A stretch of DNA of 64,000 nucleotides, taken from Ferruginibacter sp. GTDB lineage: Bacteria > Bacteroidota > Bacteroidia > Chitinophagales > Chitinophagaceae. The stretch lies in contig JABFQZ010000011.1 in the NCBI GenBank assembly GCA_013141435.1, positions 62,001 to 126,000 on the forward strand, read 5' to 3'. The notes beneath the pieces are model-generated. The model was not told where the DNA came from. It saw only the letters and a list, made by a program, of their open reading frames with translations, and did no database searches. Of this stretch, positions 38,601 through 46,926 are shown piece after piece (position 1 is the first letter of the stretch; each line of letters starts with the position of its first letter). Both the position numbers and the translations under genes were made by a program.

Positions 38601-41600
38601 ATTAAGTTGGGATTTAACTGCCAATAATATTAAAGGCTACATTGATGGCAGATTAATTTTTATTAAGTCCCTTACCACAACATTTCCTACAACATTTCCT
38701 CGTTTAACATTAGGCGGCGGTTTTGATAATGGTCGATATTTTAATGGCAATTTAGATGAAGTACGACTTTGGAATGTGGAGCGTACACAAACCGAAATAA
38801 TAAACAATGCAAATACAGTTACAGGAAGCGAAGCAGGCCTACAGGCATATTATCATTTCAACGAAAATATATTAAATGGTAATGGACAAACGGTATTAAA
38901 TAAATGTGTGGCTACTGGTGCATCGTTAAATGGCACTACAGTAAATTATGTAAAATTTCCTTGCTCATTGGCACCACCAACATGTGGTATAACACTAAGT
39001 GGAGTAGCAGGGCAGGGTGTACAAATTCCGCATAATGCTGCATTCAATAGCACAACAAATGTTACCTACGAAGCATGGGTTAAACCTAGTACAGATATAA
39101 GTAATTGGAGAACAATAGTGGGTAAAGGTGCAGACATAGTTGATGCTCCAACTTTATATGTTGGTAAAGCTGGAAATGTTTCAGGTACAGCAGGTAAAGT
39201 ACATGTCGAAGTTCATATAAATGGAATCCAAACAGTTGTTGCAGGTTCAACATTTATAAATGATAATGAATGGCATCATATAGCCTATACTTATGATGGA
39301 CTAGTTAATAAAATTTATGTTGATGGCGTTTTAGATGGTACTTTAAATCTGTCTGGAACTATAACAACCAATACTGCAGATTTGAAAATTGGATATGGTT
39401 TTCAAGATAATAATTATCCATTTATTGGTAAAATTGATGAAGTAAGAATATGGAACACAACAAGGACAGTAACTGAACTACAAACTGCAATGAATGCAAG
39501 TTTAATAGGCACAGAAGCAGGACTAGTAGCCTATTACAATTTCAACAACAACGATAGAAGTGGGCAAAATAGGGTTGTAACAAATTTTTGCACAACAACA
39601 GGTATTGCCTTAAATGGATTAACGTATGGCACATCGCTTACACCATTATTTGATTGTGCACCGCCGCCATTTACAAACCCAGAGTGCAATTTGGTTTTAA
39701 ATGGCACTACCGATTATATTATTGCTCCAAATAATGCTGCAATAAATTTAACTCATGTTTCAGTGGGAGCGTATGTAAAAACATCAGATGCATCTAGCAC
39801 TTATAAAAATATTGTTTGGAAAGATGTAGATGGTAGCAATGCCAACTATGCCATCTACATTACCAATACCAATAAAGCACAGTTTACATTTCAGCGAAGT
39901 CCTCTTAGTGGCACAGCACCAAATGCTACTGGTACAACTACAATTACAGATGGCAACTGGCATTATTTAGTAGGTACATACGATGGTGCAAATTTAAAAA
40001 TATATGTAGATGGTGTACTGGAAGCTACTACTGCCGATGCATCTACACCAATGACAGGTCCAAATCCATTATACATTGGCTCAGTAGCAGGTGCTAACAA
40101 ATTTAATGGCAGCTTAGATGAAATTAGTGTTTGGAATACTGCACTTAGCCTAGCACAAATACAAAGCCTTATTGGACAAGGTTTAGTAGGTAACGAAGCT
40201 GGTTTAGTAGCCTATTACAATTTTGCTGGCAATACAAAAAATGGCCAAGGTATTACTATCACAAATTCCTGCACAGCAACAGGTGCAGCTATTAATGGCA
40301 ATACAGTTGGCACAAGCACCACACCAATTTTTACTTGTAGCGAATTACCAATAACACCACCTACTTGTAATTTATTAATGAATGGTGTAAATGATAAAGT
40401 GTATGTAACAAGAGCAAGTGGTATTACTTATCCTACGGTTACAAATAATTTTACTATGGAGGTAAAAGCAAAAGCATTGTACTCAAAAGGAGGAGCATCT
40501 GGAGCACAGTATGATGGAGTGTTTAGTGGGCAAAATTTTGTAATCTTTCCAGACCAAGGTGGCGATGGTTTTGCCCCAGGCCATGCTGGCGTGGGTATAA
40601 GCCTTGGTACTAATGGTGTGGCTGTGTATGAACACAGTACTAATTATATGCCGGCTCGTATTGCACTCAATAATTACAATACAAATGATTGGGTACATTT
40701 AACAGTTGTAAGTACAAATGGAGTTTTAAAATTGTACATCAATGGAGCGCTGGTAAGTACAGTTGGTGCAAGTGGATATGTATTGCATCCAAGTGGCGAT
40801 ATGGGCGGATATTGGGGCAATGCATTTGCAGGGTATGTGGGTGAAGTAAGGGTATGGAATGCATCATTATCTGGCGACCAAATACGTACCAACTTAAATG
40901 CAACGCTTACTGGTGCGGAAGCTAATTTGATAAGCCTTTTTAAATTTGGCAACAATACGGTGAACGGAAAAAATAAATCAATAACAGGTTTAGGAAGTTT
41001 TGGTGCAGCCAATCCTTACCTAACAGCAGGTACAGATTGCACACCAATATTTACTTGTGCCAACACAACTGCTGTAAACAAAGATGCAGCACCCGGCAGT
41101 GGAAATATGATTTCGCAAAATGGTACAGCATTGTCTTTTGCAGAAATTGGCGATGTAGGAAACACTCCAATACAAGGTAGCATGATGGCTTGGTTTAATG
41201 CCAATACATTAAAAGAAAAAGCATTTGTGTTTAGCACTTCGCATTTTAGAAATAGCAAAGGTGGTTATAAAGGCATTAATTTATTTACAAGAGCCGATGG
41301 TAAATTGCAAATGACTTTTGGTACAGATACTACTGATACAGGGTTTCAAGACACAGTATTGGTTGCAAATGTTATTCAACCAAATCGTTGGTATCATTTT
41401 GCTATGAGCTGGGATACCCTTGTAAAAACATATACCACTTATATAAATGGCATTCAAACAGCAACAGGCACTACCAATTATTGGCCTGCAAAATTTGAAA
41501 GTTTTAAAGCAGGTATTGGCTTGCAACCAACAGCCACAAATGCTTGGAATGGAAAAATAGATGAGCTAAGTATGTGGAATAAAATATTAAGCCTTACAGA

Positions 41601-42660
41601 AATTAGAGACCAATTAGCAAAGAAAATAAATGCTACGCAAGCAAATTATGCCAACCTTGCACACTATTATCGTTTTGATAATAATACCTGTGGAGGCAAT
41701 GCCATAAGCGATTACAAAGGCACAGTGCATGGTATAATCTACAACACAAGTTTACCTATAAGTAGTGCGCCCATTGGCGATACGAGTCGCTACGACTACA
41801 GCGGCGTAATATCTACTGCTAGTGTGCCATTTGGTTTGGCAGGAAAAGATACCATTGCGGCAACAATAACTGCTGGTACAAATGTGCAAAGCGTACATGT
41901 GTATGGCGTAAATGAAAAACCAAATACACAAAATGGACAAGTAATTTTAGCAGGAAATGATAGATATGCTGGCGTATTTGTCGCAGCAGATACAAATCAA
42001 CTAAATTATAATTTGAAATATAGTTACAATGTAAATCCATATTTGCCGCCCTCGTATATACACGACCAATTGCTCTTATACAAACGCACACACAATGCAG
42101 ATGGTATTTGGGTTTTAGATGCAACGGCTAATGTAGATTCTATTGCAAAAACATACATTACCACAGGAAGAAATAGTGAGTACATGTTGGGCTATTCCTT
42201 GGTTCCTGTACGCCCACATTTGGGGCCAGATACAACAGTGTTTATTATTTGTGATAACGAAACGTATAATTTATTGCCTTTGTACAACACAGGAAGTTTT
42301 GCAACATCATGGAGTACAGCAACTCCAACAGCTGCACCATTGGGTAGCTATAGTTTAATAGCCACAAGTAGTTTTGGGTATAAAGATACTGCAGTAGCTA
42401 CAGTATCACAAAAGTTAGCCGTTTGGACTGGTGCTATAAGTAACGACTGGCACAATGCAGCCAATTGGAATAGCAATATTGTACCCGACTCTACTTTTCA
42501 TGTTATTATTCCGGCTGGTACGCCTAACCCTTGTATAATCAGCGCTGCTAACGCATCAGCTGCAAGTGTGCAAGCAAAAACCAGTAGCAATTTCTCATTA
42601 ATAAATAACCGAATATTATTGATAGCAGCAAGTTGTGGAGCATTGCCAGTATGGCCATAA
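35665..42660 (+). CDS. Giant secreted protein with seven LamG-like domains
   Basis: 2331 residues. Signal peptide 1-18 (ending TAIAQ). About 25-270: a concanavalin-like domain of the kind beginning VLWLKADAAV. Then seven LamG/concanavalin-like domains, starting near residues 275, 645, 882, 1106, 1338, 1565 and 1812; typical marks are IYVNGILEGT or IYVDGVL and LDEVRIWNTA. A different module (IHVYGVNELPNNQNFPG and KYAGVF) occurs twice, at about 490-640 and 2030-2190. The C-terminus has an Ig-like part and a WTGAISNDWHNAANW module but no T9SS sorting domain. It is probably a surface adhesin or glycan-binding protein; the export route is unclear. The promoter resembles that of kinase 2. Confidence 0.9.
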   Translation: MRFIYLLFLNFFVSTAIAQLPVTSGNVLWLKADAAVYTDVAATTLATSGQTVAQWNDQSGNTAHAICTPVGYRPTFVTNAINGKPVLRFTNNYLQTPNIDLSTTDKTDIYVVYKSVAPNTNWETVVEHGADFNTYVGFNIFENAQTVPYTGIYTGSSGGGFNTKNYPFKANEFKIVNSSFDKAAAVNAKTNLRINSKDITLFDQNNASGSGNFANYPLYIGNRGNAVGSYPLSGDIAEIILYNRKLTPTEKTQIETYLNTKYNIACNVNTPLPGSGNCLQMGNYGAYAQDDADIDFGANDFSVEFWTMKRALSSNYSNVGCINKWNTSATPGTNEWSIITSTNGTDNIPSFTIESGTTSYTVNATTSLPINKWYHIVAVKENTNLKIYVNGILEGTTIIPANTSINNVANRNLLMGYYPNGYANNSNLDEVRIWNTALSQTTIRDWMCKKETALHPNHAMLTRYYKFDETSGTIFGNQINNCVTEAYGNGGILTTSGAPIGDNSAYNYTANTGTANINIGTPTDNFTATMNAGTSAGIHVYGVNELPNNQNFPGIVGNNKYAGVFVVNGNGAATYNATYNYTNNTAVNPTNEPTLKLYKRTDNAATAWSAASNQTLNTGTKTITATGQNTEYLLASAITPVPPTCYGTFNNAADLIVDAASQHPSQLLDSLVNNFTYEMWVNPSQPLGGGGTSGDRYIVWPEQATAWGKSGYGIGVAIGTNGIRVYAHAAGYLVSQLSSSYTFTGWTHVAVVMQNSTPFIYINGLPVAAGTGPIGTVRASDGYINTNYYNQYFGSSTDFRLWNYARSGSEIMNNMNALVAPNSTGLVSNFIFENLYNGNGQIVKNRSTNLPLLNLDKITSGTHNTPSFNCNGNNFPAVVAPNCGAKFNGTNSSVSIINSPTTMPNKGTIEFWMNQPSFSDWQIPLSTFSPTVNAGTFTNGMYFQTYANGNLYFIYASSYSVYGIELLGTLTPNKSYHVALSWDLTANNIKGYIDGRLIFIKSLTTTFPTTFPRLTLGGGFDNGRYFNGNLDEVRLWNVERTQTEIINNANTVTGSEAGLQAYYHFNENILNGNGQTVLNKCVATGASLNGTTVNYVKFPCSLAPPTCGITLSGVAGQGVQIPHNAAFNSTTNVTYEAWVKPSTDISNWRTIVGKGADIVDAPTLYVGKAGNVSGTAGKVHVEVHINGIQTVVAGSTFINDNEWHHIAYTYDGLVNKIYVDGVLDGTLNLSGTITTNTADLKIGYGFQDNNYPFIGKIDEVRIWNTTRTVTELQTAMNASLIGTEAGLVAYYNFNNNDRSGQNRVVTNFCTTTGIALNGLTYGTSLTPLFDCAPPPFTNPECNLVLNGTTDYIIAPNNAAINLTHVSVGAYVKTSDASSTYKNIVWKDVDGSNANYAIYITNTNKAQFTFQRSPLSGTAPNATGTTTITDGNWHYLVGTYDGANLKIYVDGVLEATTADASTPMTGPNPLYIGSVAGANKFNGSLDEISVWNTALSLAQIQSLIGQGLVGNEAGLVAYYNFAGNTKNGQGITITNSCTATGAAINGNTVGTSTTPIFTCSELPITPPTCNLLMNGVNDKVYVTRASGITYPTVTNNFTMEVKAKALYSKGGASGAQYDGVFSGQNFVIFPDQGGDGFAPGHAGVGISLGTNGVAVYEHSTNYMPARIALNNYNTNDWVHLTVVSTNGVLKLYINGALVSTVGASGYVLHPSGDMGGYWGNAFAGYVGEVRVWNASLSGDQIRTNLNATLTGAEANLISLFKFGNNTVNGKNKSITGLGSFGAANPYLTAGTDCTPIFTCANTTAVNKDAAPGSGNMISQNGTALSFAEIGDVGNTPIQGSMMAWFNANTLKEKAFVFSTSHFRNSKGGYKGINLFTRADGKLQMTFGTDTTDTGFQDTVLVANVIQPNRWYHFAMSWDTLVKTYTTYINGIQTATGTTNYWPAKFESFKAGIGLQPTATNAWNGKIDELSMWNKILSLTEIRDQLAKKINATQANYANLAHYYRFDNNTCGGNAISDYKGTVHGIIYNTSLPISSAPIGDTSRYDYSGVISTASVPFGLAGKDTIAATITAGTNVQSVHVYGVNEKPNTQNGQVILAGNDRYAGVFVAADTNQLNYNLKYSYNVNPYLPPSYIHDQLLLYKRTHNADGIWVLDATANVDSIAKTYITTGRNSEYMLGYSLVPVRPHLGPDTTVFIICDNETYNLLPLYNTGSFATSWSTATPTAAPLGSYSLIATSSFGYKDTAVATVSQKLAVWTGAISNDWHNAANWNSNIVPDSTFHVIIPAGTPNPCIISAANASAASVQAKTSSNFSLINNRILLIAASCGALPVWP

Positions 42661-42680
42661 AATAAATAATATCGTAAAAA

Positions 42681-43025
42681 ATGAATAACCCCAAAACACT
42701 TTTATTGCCCACCTGCAAAGGTTTAGAGTGCATATTATTTAACGAAATTGTACGTATTGAAGCATCTAGTAATTATAGCAAACTGTTTTTTAATAATGGT
42801 AAAACATTGGTAGTAGCTAAAGTGCTGCATTGGTTTGAAGATAAATTACCCAAAGAAATTTTTACAAGGGTACACCGAAGCCATTTGATAAATATGCATT
42901 ACATAAGTCATTATTGTTTAACCAAATGCAGTAGTATAACTTTAATAGATAATAGTTTAATTGTAATTGCCCGAAGAAAAAAAGTTGGTATAGAAAAAAT
43001 ATTAGGTACTAGAATAGCGGCTTAA
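42681..43025 (+). CDS. Stand-alone LytTR DNA-binding protein
   Basis: 114 residues consisting almost only of a LytTR domain: IVRIEASSNYSKLFFNNGK, then LPKEIFTRVHRSHLINMHYI, and VIARRKKVGIEKIL. There is no receiver domain. It starts 20 bases after the giant LamG gene on the same strand, so it is probably cotranscribed and made whenever the giant protein is. It could act as a feedback regulator or control further genes by direct-repeat sites. Short LytTR proteins without receiver usually act without phosphorylation. Confidence 0.9.
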   Translation: MNNPKTLLLPTCKGLECILFNEIVRIEASSNYSKLFFNNGKTLVVAKVLHWFEDKLPKEIFTRVHRSHLINMHYISHYCLTKCSSITLIDNSLIVIARRKKVGIEKILGTRIAA

Positions 43026-43170
43026 ACATTATAAAATTAAAGCATGTATAAACTCTTTAAATAATACAAATTGAAAAGCCAACACCAAATTTTTATAATA
43101 ATCATAAAACAAATTAATAACTTCTTGCAGTATCAGCTAGAAAACAACTATTCGAACATATTATCATAAA

Positions 43171-43202
43171 TTTGTTAAATACTTAAAAAAAGCCTACTTT
43201 TG
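43171..43202 (+). promoter_or_regulatory. Promoter of the ribosomal protein operon
   Basis: TTTG (43171-43174), 20 bases, TACTTTTG (43195-43202): a full match to the Bacteroidota consensus. Transcription would start about 50 bases before rpsF. Confidence 0.8.
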
Positions 43203-43257
43203 CAGCCCGTTTACAATTAACGGATAATAATATTTTAAAAAAACAAAAAACAGGGAA

Positions 43258-43617
43258 ATGAGCAATTACGAATTGATGGTGATTTTTACCCCTGTGCTAT
43301 CTGAAGAGGAATTTAAAGCCGCTCAGAAAAAATACGAAACACTCGTTACAGAAAACGGTGGAACCGTAACGCACAGCAACCCATGGGGCTTAAAATCACT
43401 GGCGTATCCTATAGCCAAAAAGACTACAGGTCTTTATTGGGTAATGGAATACAGTGCGCCAACCAGCTTCAATGAAAAGTTGAAAATTCAACTTTTACGT
43501 GACGAATCAAGCATGCGTCACATGTACACAGTACTCGATAAATACGCCGTGGAGTACAATGGTAGAAAGAGAAGTGGTGTAAAACATTTTGAACCATCAC
43601 AAAAATCGGAAGCATAA
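43258..43617 (+). CDS. rpsF: Ribosomal protein S6
   Basis: 119 residues, standard S6: NYELMVIFTPVLSEEEFKA at the start, the GLKSLAYPIAKKTTGLYWVM core and a C-terminal RDESSMRHMYTVL. S6 binds the 30S platform together with S18, whose gene starts 3 bases after the stop. First gene of the rpsF-rpsR-rplI operon. Codon use differs slightly from the surroundings, as expected for a highly expressed gene. Confidence 0.98.
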   Translation: MSNYELMVIFTPVLSEEEFKAAQKKYETLVTENGGTVTHSNPWGLKSLAYPIAKKTTGLYWVMEYSAPTSFNEKLKIQLLRDESSMRHMYTVLDKYAVEYNGRKRSGVKHFEPSQKSEA

Positions 43618-43620
43618 ACC

Positions 43621-43887
43621 ATGGCAAAAGCAAATGAGATTAAATATCTAACAGCCGTAAAAGCTGAAAAGCGCCCAAAGAAATATTGTCGCTTTAAGAA
43701 AATGGGCATCCGTTATATTGATTATAAGGATGGTGATTTCTTGAAAAAATTCTTAAACGAACAAGGTAAATTATTGCCTCGTCGCCTTACAGGAAACTCA
43801 TTAAAGTTTCAACGTAAAGTGAGCGAAGCTGTAAAAAAAGCCCGTCAAATGGCAATTTTACCGTATGTTACTGATTTAATGAAATAA
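43621..43887 (+). CDS. rpsR: Ribosomal protein S18
   Basis: 88 residues, standard S18: [35 protein letters not shown] and a C-terminal [13 protein letters not shown] helix. It forms a heterodimer with S6 on the 30S platform. The Lys-rich N-terminus and length match other members of the phylum. Confidence 0.98.
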   Translation: MAKANEIKYLTAVKAEKRPKKYCRFKKMGIRYIDYKDGDFLKKFLNEQGKLLPRRLTGNSLKFQRKVSEAVKKARQMAILPYVTDLMK

Positions 43888-44075
43888 TAGAAGAAATAAG
43901 ATTTTAGACACAAGACACAAGATTTTAAACACTAGCATTATTGCATTTTTTGTTCACTAATCTTGATACTTGATACTAATATATTTCAATACTTTTTTTA
44001 ACCACCCTAATCTTTAAGTAGAGAAAGGTTTTATTAATTTATAGATTAATAAAATTTGGGTAAAAATGCAAAATT
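43888..44075. other. rpsR-rplI spacer with short tandem heptamers
   Basis: No gene. ACACAAG occurs twice in tandem (43908-43921) and TTGATAC twice in tandem (43963-43976), both heptamers as in other spacers of the window. The spacer is unusually long for this operon. Confidence 0.55.
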
Positions 44076-44522
44076 ATGCAGGTAATATTAATACAAGATG
44101 TAAACAACCTTGGCGGATCTAACGAATTAGTAGAAGTAAAAAACGGTTATGGCCGCAATTTTCTTATACCCAAAAAATTAGCTGTAGAGGCAAGCCCTAG
44201 CAATTTAAAACAAATGCAAGAAAAAGTAAAACATCTTGCTAAAAAAGAAGCTAAATTATTGGCTGAATTAAATAGTGTAATAGCTGTTTTAAAAGATGGT
44301 GCTTTAAAAATTGGTGCTAAAACAGGTACTACTGGCAAAATATTTGGTAGTGTTACAACTGTTCAAATAGCAAGAGCTATAAAAGAGCAAAAAGGCTACG
44401 AAATAGATCGTCGTCGTATTACTTTAGTAGATGAAATAAAAGAATTAGGTACTTACAAAGCAAACATTGATTTTGGTAACGGTAACGAAACCGAAGTTGA
44501 ATTTGAAGTTGTAGCTGAATAA
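44076..44522 (+). CDS. rplI: Ribosomal protein L9
   Basis: 148 residues, standard L9: MQVILIQDVNNLGGSNELVE, VKNGYGRNFLIPKKLA, a long connecting helix rich in Lys and Glu, and the C-terminal RNA-binding domain (GKIFGSVTTVQIARAI, then RRITLVDEIKELGTYKANI). It binds 23S rRNA at the L1 stalk base. Confidence 0.98.
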   Translation: MQVILIQDVNNLGGSNELVEVKNGYGRNFLIPKKLAVEASPSNLKQMQEKVKHLAKKEAKLLAELNSVIAVLKDGALKIGAKTGTTGKIFGSVTTVQIARAIKEQKGYEIDRRRITLVDEIKELGTYKANIDFGNGNETEVEFEVVAE

Positions 44523-44536
44523 TATTTTTTATAAGC

Positions 44537-44573
44537 AAAAAAGCCACTTACCAATACGGTAAGTGGCTTTTTT
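44537..44573 (+). terminator. Intrinsic terminator of the ribosomal protein operon
   Basis: Perfect 16-bp stem (AAAAAAGCCACTTACC and its complement) around AATAC, with the T-run in the 3' arm, 14 bases after the rplI stop. Confidence 0.93.
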
Positions 44574-44898
44574 ATGTGTTTAACTATTTTATCACTTTTG
44601 TCCTTTAAAAACTTTATTTACCTAATACCGATATTTTCACATTATAATAACAAGAATTTTTGAGTTTCTGTATTAAGCTATAAAAAGATGAAGTACTTTT
44701 GTTGCAGGTGGAATAGGATAATGGTATTGGAGAAAATGTATAAATAAAATTTGTAATAAAAGAAAATGTAGAAGTAAAACAAACAACACAGTTTTTTTTT
44801 CTCTGTCGTTTTATTTTTTTTGCCCTTAGCTAGAATAGATTTAAACAGATTTTTTCCTTCGATTTCTCTGTAATAAATATTTTCAATTCTTTTTAAAA
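44574..44898. other. Upstream region of the transglycosylase gene
   Basis: No gene seen. TACTTTTG at 44694-44701 fits the -7 consensus but no TTTG lies 19-20 bases before it, and the next gene starts almost 200 bases later. A T-run (44792-44800) and an AT-rich stretch fill the rest. Confidence 0.45.
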
Positions 44899-46083
44899 AT
44901 GATACAAAAAAGTACTATATTTTTATTTTTCTCATTAATATTTTCTTTGCAATTGATTGCTCAGGATAGTACGCTACTTGTAAACGATACGATTTTGCAA
45001 AATGAAAAAGAACAAGATGAATTAATTGATGAAATTATAGAAAACAGAACAGTACCTAAAAGAGATAAAGTGCAATATTTTAGTCAACTTACAAGGTATG
45101 GGTTTAAAAATTTATTTCCTTCATATACATACAATACAGCTGTAGCCTACACAAGCCAAGTAAACCCAAACGCCGAAAAATATATGCAAGATTATTTGAG
45201 AGCACATGGCAAATACTTAACAAACATGAAAAGTTGGTGTATACCGCATTTTAATTTAATAGACAATATACTTACACAATATGGTATTCCGAAAGAGTTA
45301 AAATATTTAGCAGTAATAGAAAGTAATCTTAAAACAACTGCTACAAGCTGGGTAGGTGCTGGTGGCCCATGGCAATTTATGCCATATACTGCCCGAGAAA
45401 TGGGCTTGATAGTAAATGGTGTAATAGATGAGCGTAGAGATTATTTTAAAAGTACACATGCGGCAGCTAGATATTTGTTGCAATTGTATAAGCAAACTAA
45501 AGATTGGTTATTGGTAATAGCCGCTTATAATGGTGGTCCTGGTAGGGTTTTTTCGGCAATAAGAAATAGCGGTAGCCGAAATTTTTGGCAGCTACAATAT
45601 TACTTACCCGAAGAGAGTAGAAACCATGTAAAAAAATTTATAGCTACACATTATATTATGGAAGCTGGTGGCAATGGTAATATAAATGCTTCCAATACTG
45701 GCTATGCTTTAAATACTGGAGGGAAAGGCAGTGCAGTAAATCCATACAATAATAAACCAACTATTACTGTACAAGAAATGGAAACAGCATCTACAGAAAC
45801 CATTGCAGGAAAATACAGCTCGGTTATTATTGCAAAAAATATTGCGGTAGATATTCTTACGTTCAATAGATATAATCCACTTTTCGATAATCAAATTGCT
45901 GCTAATGGCAAGTACGAACTTATATTGCCTGAAGATAAAATGCAATTATTTTTAGCAAACAAATACCAAATTTTAAATGAATGTGTACAAGTATATTTAG
46001 GTGATACCGAAGTGCCTGATAATGTAACAGTATATTCAAAAAACAAAGTAGCAAAGAAAAAAAGAAACGCTCATAAAAGATAA
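44899..46083 (+). CDS. Membrane-bound lytic murein transglycosylase (SLT domain)
   Basis: 394 residues. Signal peptide about 1-21 (ending LIAQD). The SLT domain (about 110-260) has the catalytic Glu in YLAVIESNLKTTATS, then VGAGGPWQFMPYTAREMGL and AAYNGGPGRV, the goose-lysozyme-like fold signature. It cleaves the glycan strand of peptidoglycan to 1,6-anhydro products, as in MltD. The C-terminal 120 residues look like a degenerate LysM-type anchoring part (IAVDILTFNRYNPLFDNQI). The end is strongly basic. Confidence 0.92.
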   Translation: MIQKSTIFLFFSLIFSLQLIAQDSTLLVNDTILQNEKEQDELIDEIIENRTVPKRDKVQYFSQLTRYGFKNLFPSYTYNTAVAYTSQVNPNAEKYMQDYLRAHGKYLTNMKSWCIPHFNLIDNILTQYGIPKELKYLAVIESNLKTTATSWVGAGGPWQFMPYTAREMGLIVNGVIDERRDYFKSTHAAARYLLQLYKQTKDWLLVIAAYNGGPGRVFSAIRNSGSRNFWQLQYYLPEESRNHVKKFIATHYIMEAGGNGNINASNTGYALNTGGKGSAVNPYNNKPTITVQEMETASTETIAGKYSSVIIAKNIAVDILTFNRYNPLFDNQIAANGKYELILPEDKMQLFLANKYQILNECVQVYLGDTEVPDNVTVYSKNKVAKKKRNAHKR

Positions 46084-46321
46084 CGTAAGTGTTTTTGGAT
46101 TCACATTCTTTTATAACACTATTCCTCCTTTCATAGAGTAATAACCTGAGTTCGGGTTAAGTTATTGCTAGAAACTATTGAATTTACTATAACTATTGAA
46201 ATTTATTTTAAAAATAAAATACTAAATTCAATTTTTATTGCATGCCTTTGCAAAATATTTTAATAAAAGTAAAATTGCTTCAAAGTATAAATCAGATAGT
46301 TCGCAAATTATGGAGCTTTAT

Positions 46322-46507
46322 CGGCCTTAGAAAAAAAGCGTTAAAAAAAATGAAATGCTTGTCGTTAAAAAATGAAATAAATGTTTCTAATGCTGAGATA
46401 TATTCATAGCTCGTAAGTCGCACCACAGATGGGCTTTATTCTGCTGCTCAAACTGATTTCATTTTAGACAAGCAATTCATTTTTTAGCTTTTTTTCTAAA
46501 GCCTTGA
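46322..46507. repeat. Large imperfect inverted-repeat element
   Basis: Left arm 46322-46378 (GGCCTTAGAAAAAAAGC, then ATGAAATGCTTGTC, then AAAATGAAAT) pairs with right arm 46455-46507 (ATTTCATTTTAGACAAGC, then ATTCATTTTTTAGC and TTTTTTTCTAAAGCC). About 76 bases lie between them. The arms pair over about 50 positions with a few bulges. No open frame is present. It resembles a MITE-like or structured dispersed repeat. Confidence 0.7.
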
Positions 46508-46515
46508 TTTTTTTG

Positions 46516-46545
46516 TTACTTTTTTGTATCAAGACAAAAAAGTAA
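46516..46545. repeat. Hairpin adjoining the inverted-repeat element
   Basis: Perfect 12-bp stem (TTACTTTTTTGT and its complement) around ATCAAG. Similar in stem and loop to the hairpin at 15051-15084 (CACTTTTGT, loop CTTGAA). Confidence 0.6.
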
Positions 46546-46926
46546 GCACTACTAAACCTATTTTGAAAAAAGAAAAAATTTATTTTTTAGATTTTCTTAA
46601 CCAGAACTCAGGTTAATAATACCCTCCACTTTTTTATATTTTTATAAATTACTTTTTTGCCAAACCAAAATTAGTAATAGACATTTACTGTCTTTAAAAA
46701 ATAATACCCCGTTAAACAACGGAAAATAAAACCGTTGATTTTACAACTATTATTAGTTGCTAACTCATTGCCTTAGAGTTAGTCATTTCGCATTTTTGTA
46801 TTGTGTTATTTAAGTGTGATAATCTCTCATTTTTTTTCTTAAGAAAAAATAAGTTAAAAGAGAAAATTTGTAAGTCGATACTCATCATAACACTAATCAT
46901 TTAATAAATAAATAACAATTAACTTT

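Larger units (their letters stand above)
46084..46926. other. Long gene-free region
   Basis: 843 bases without credible gene. It holds the inverted-repeat element at 46322-46507, the hairpin at 46516-46545, a duplicated GAGTTCGGGTTA-like/AACCAGAACTCAGGTTA pair (about 46149-46162 and 46600-46615, roughly inverse) that brackets the element, and a small stem CAACGG/CCGTTG at 46717-46737. Confidence 0.6.
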
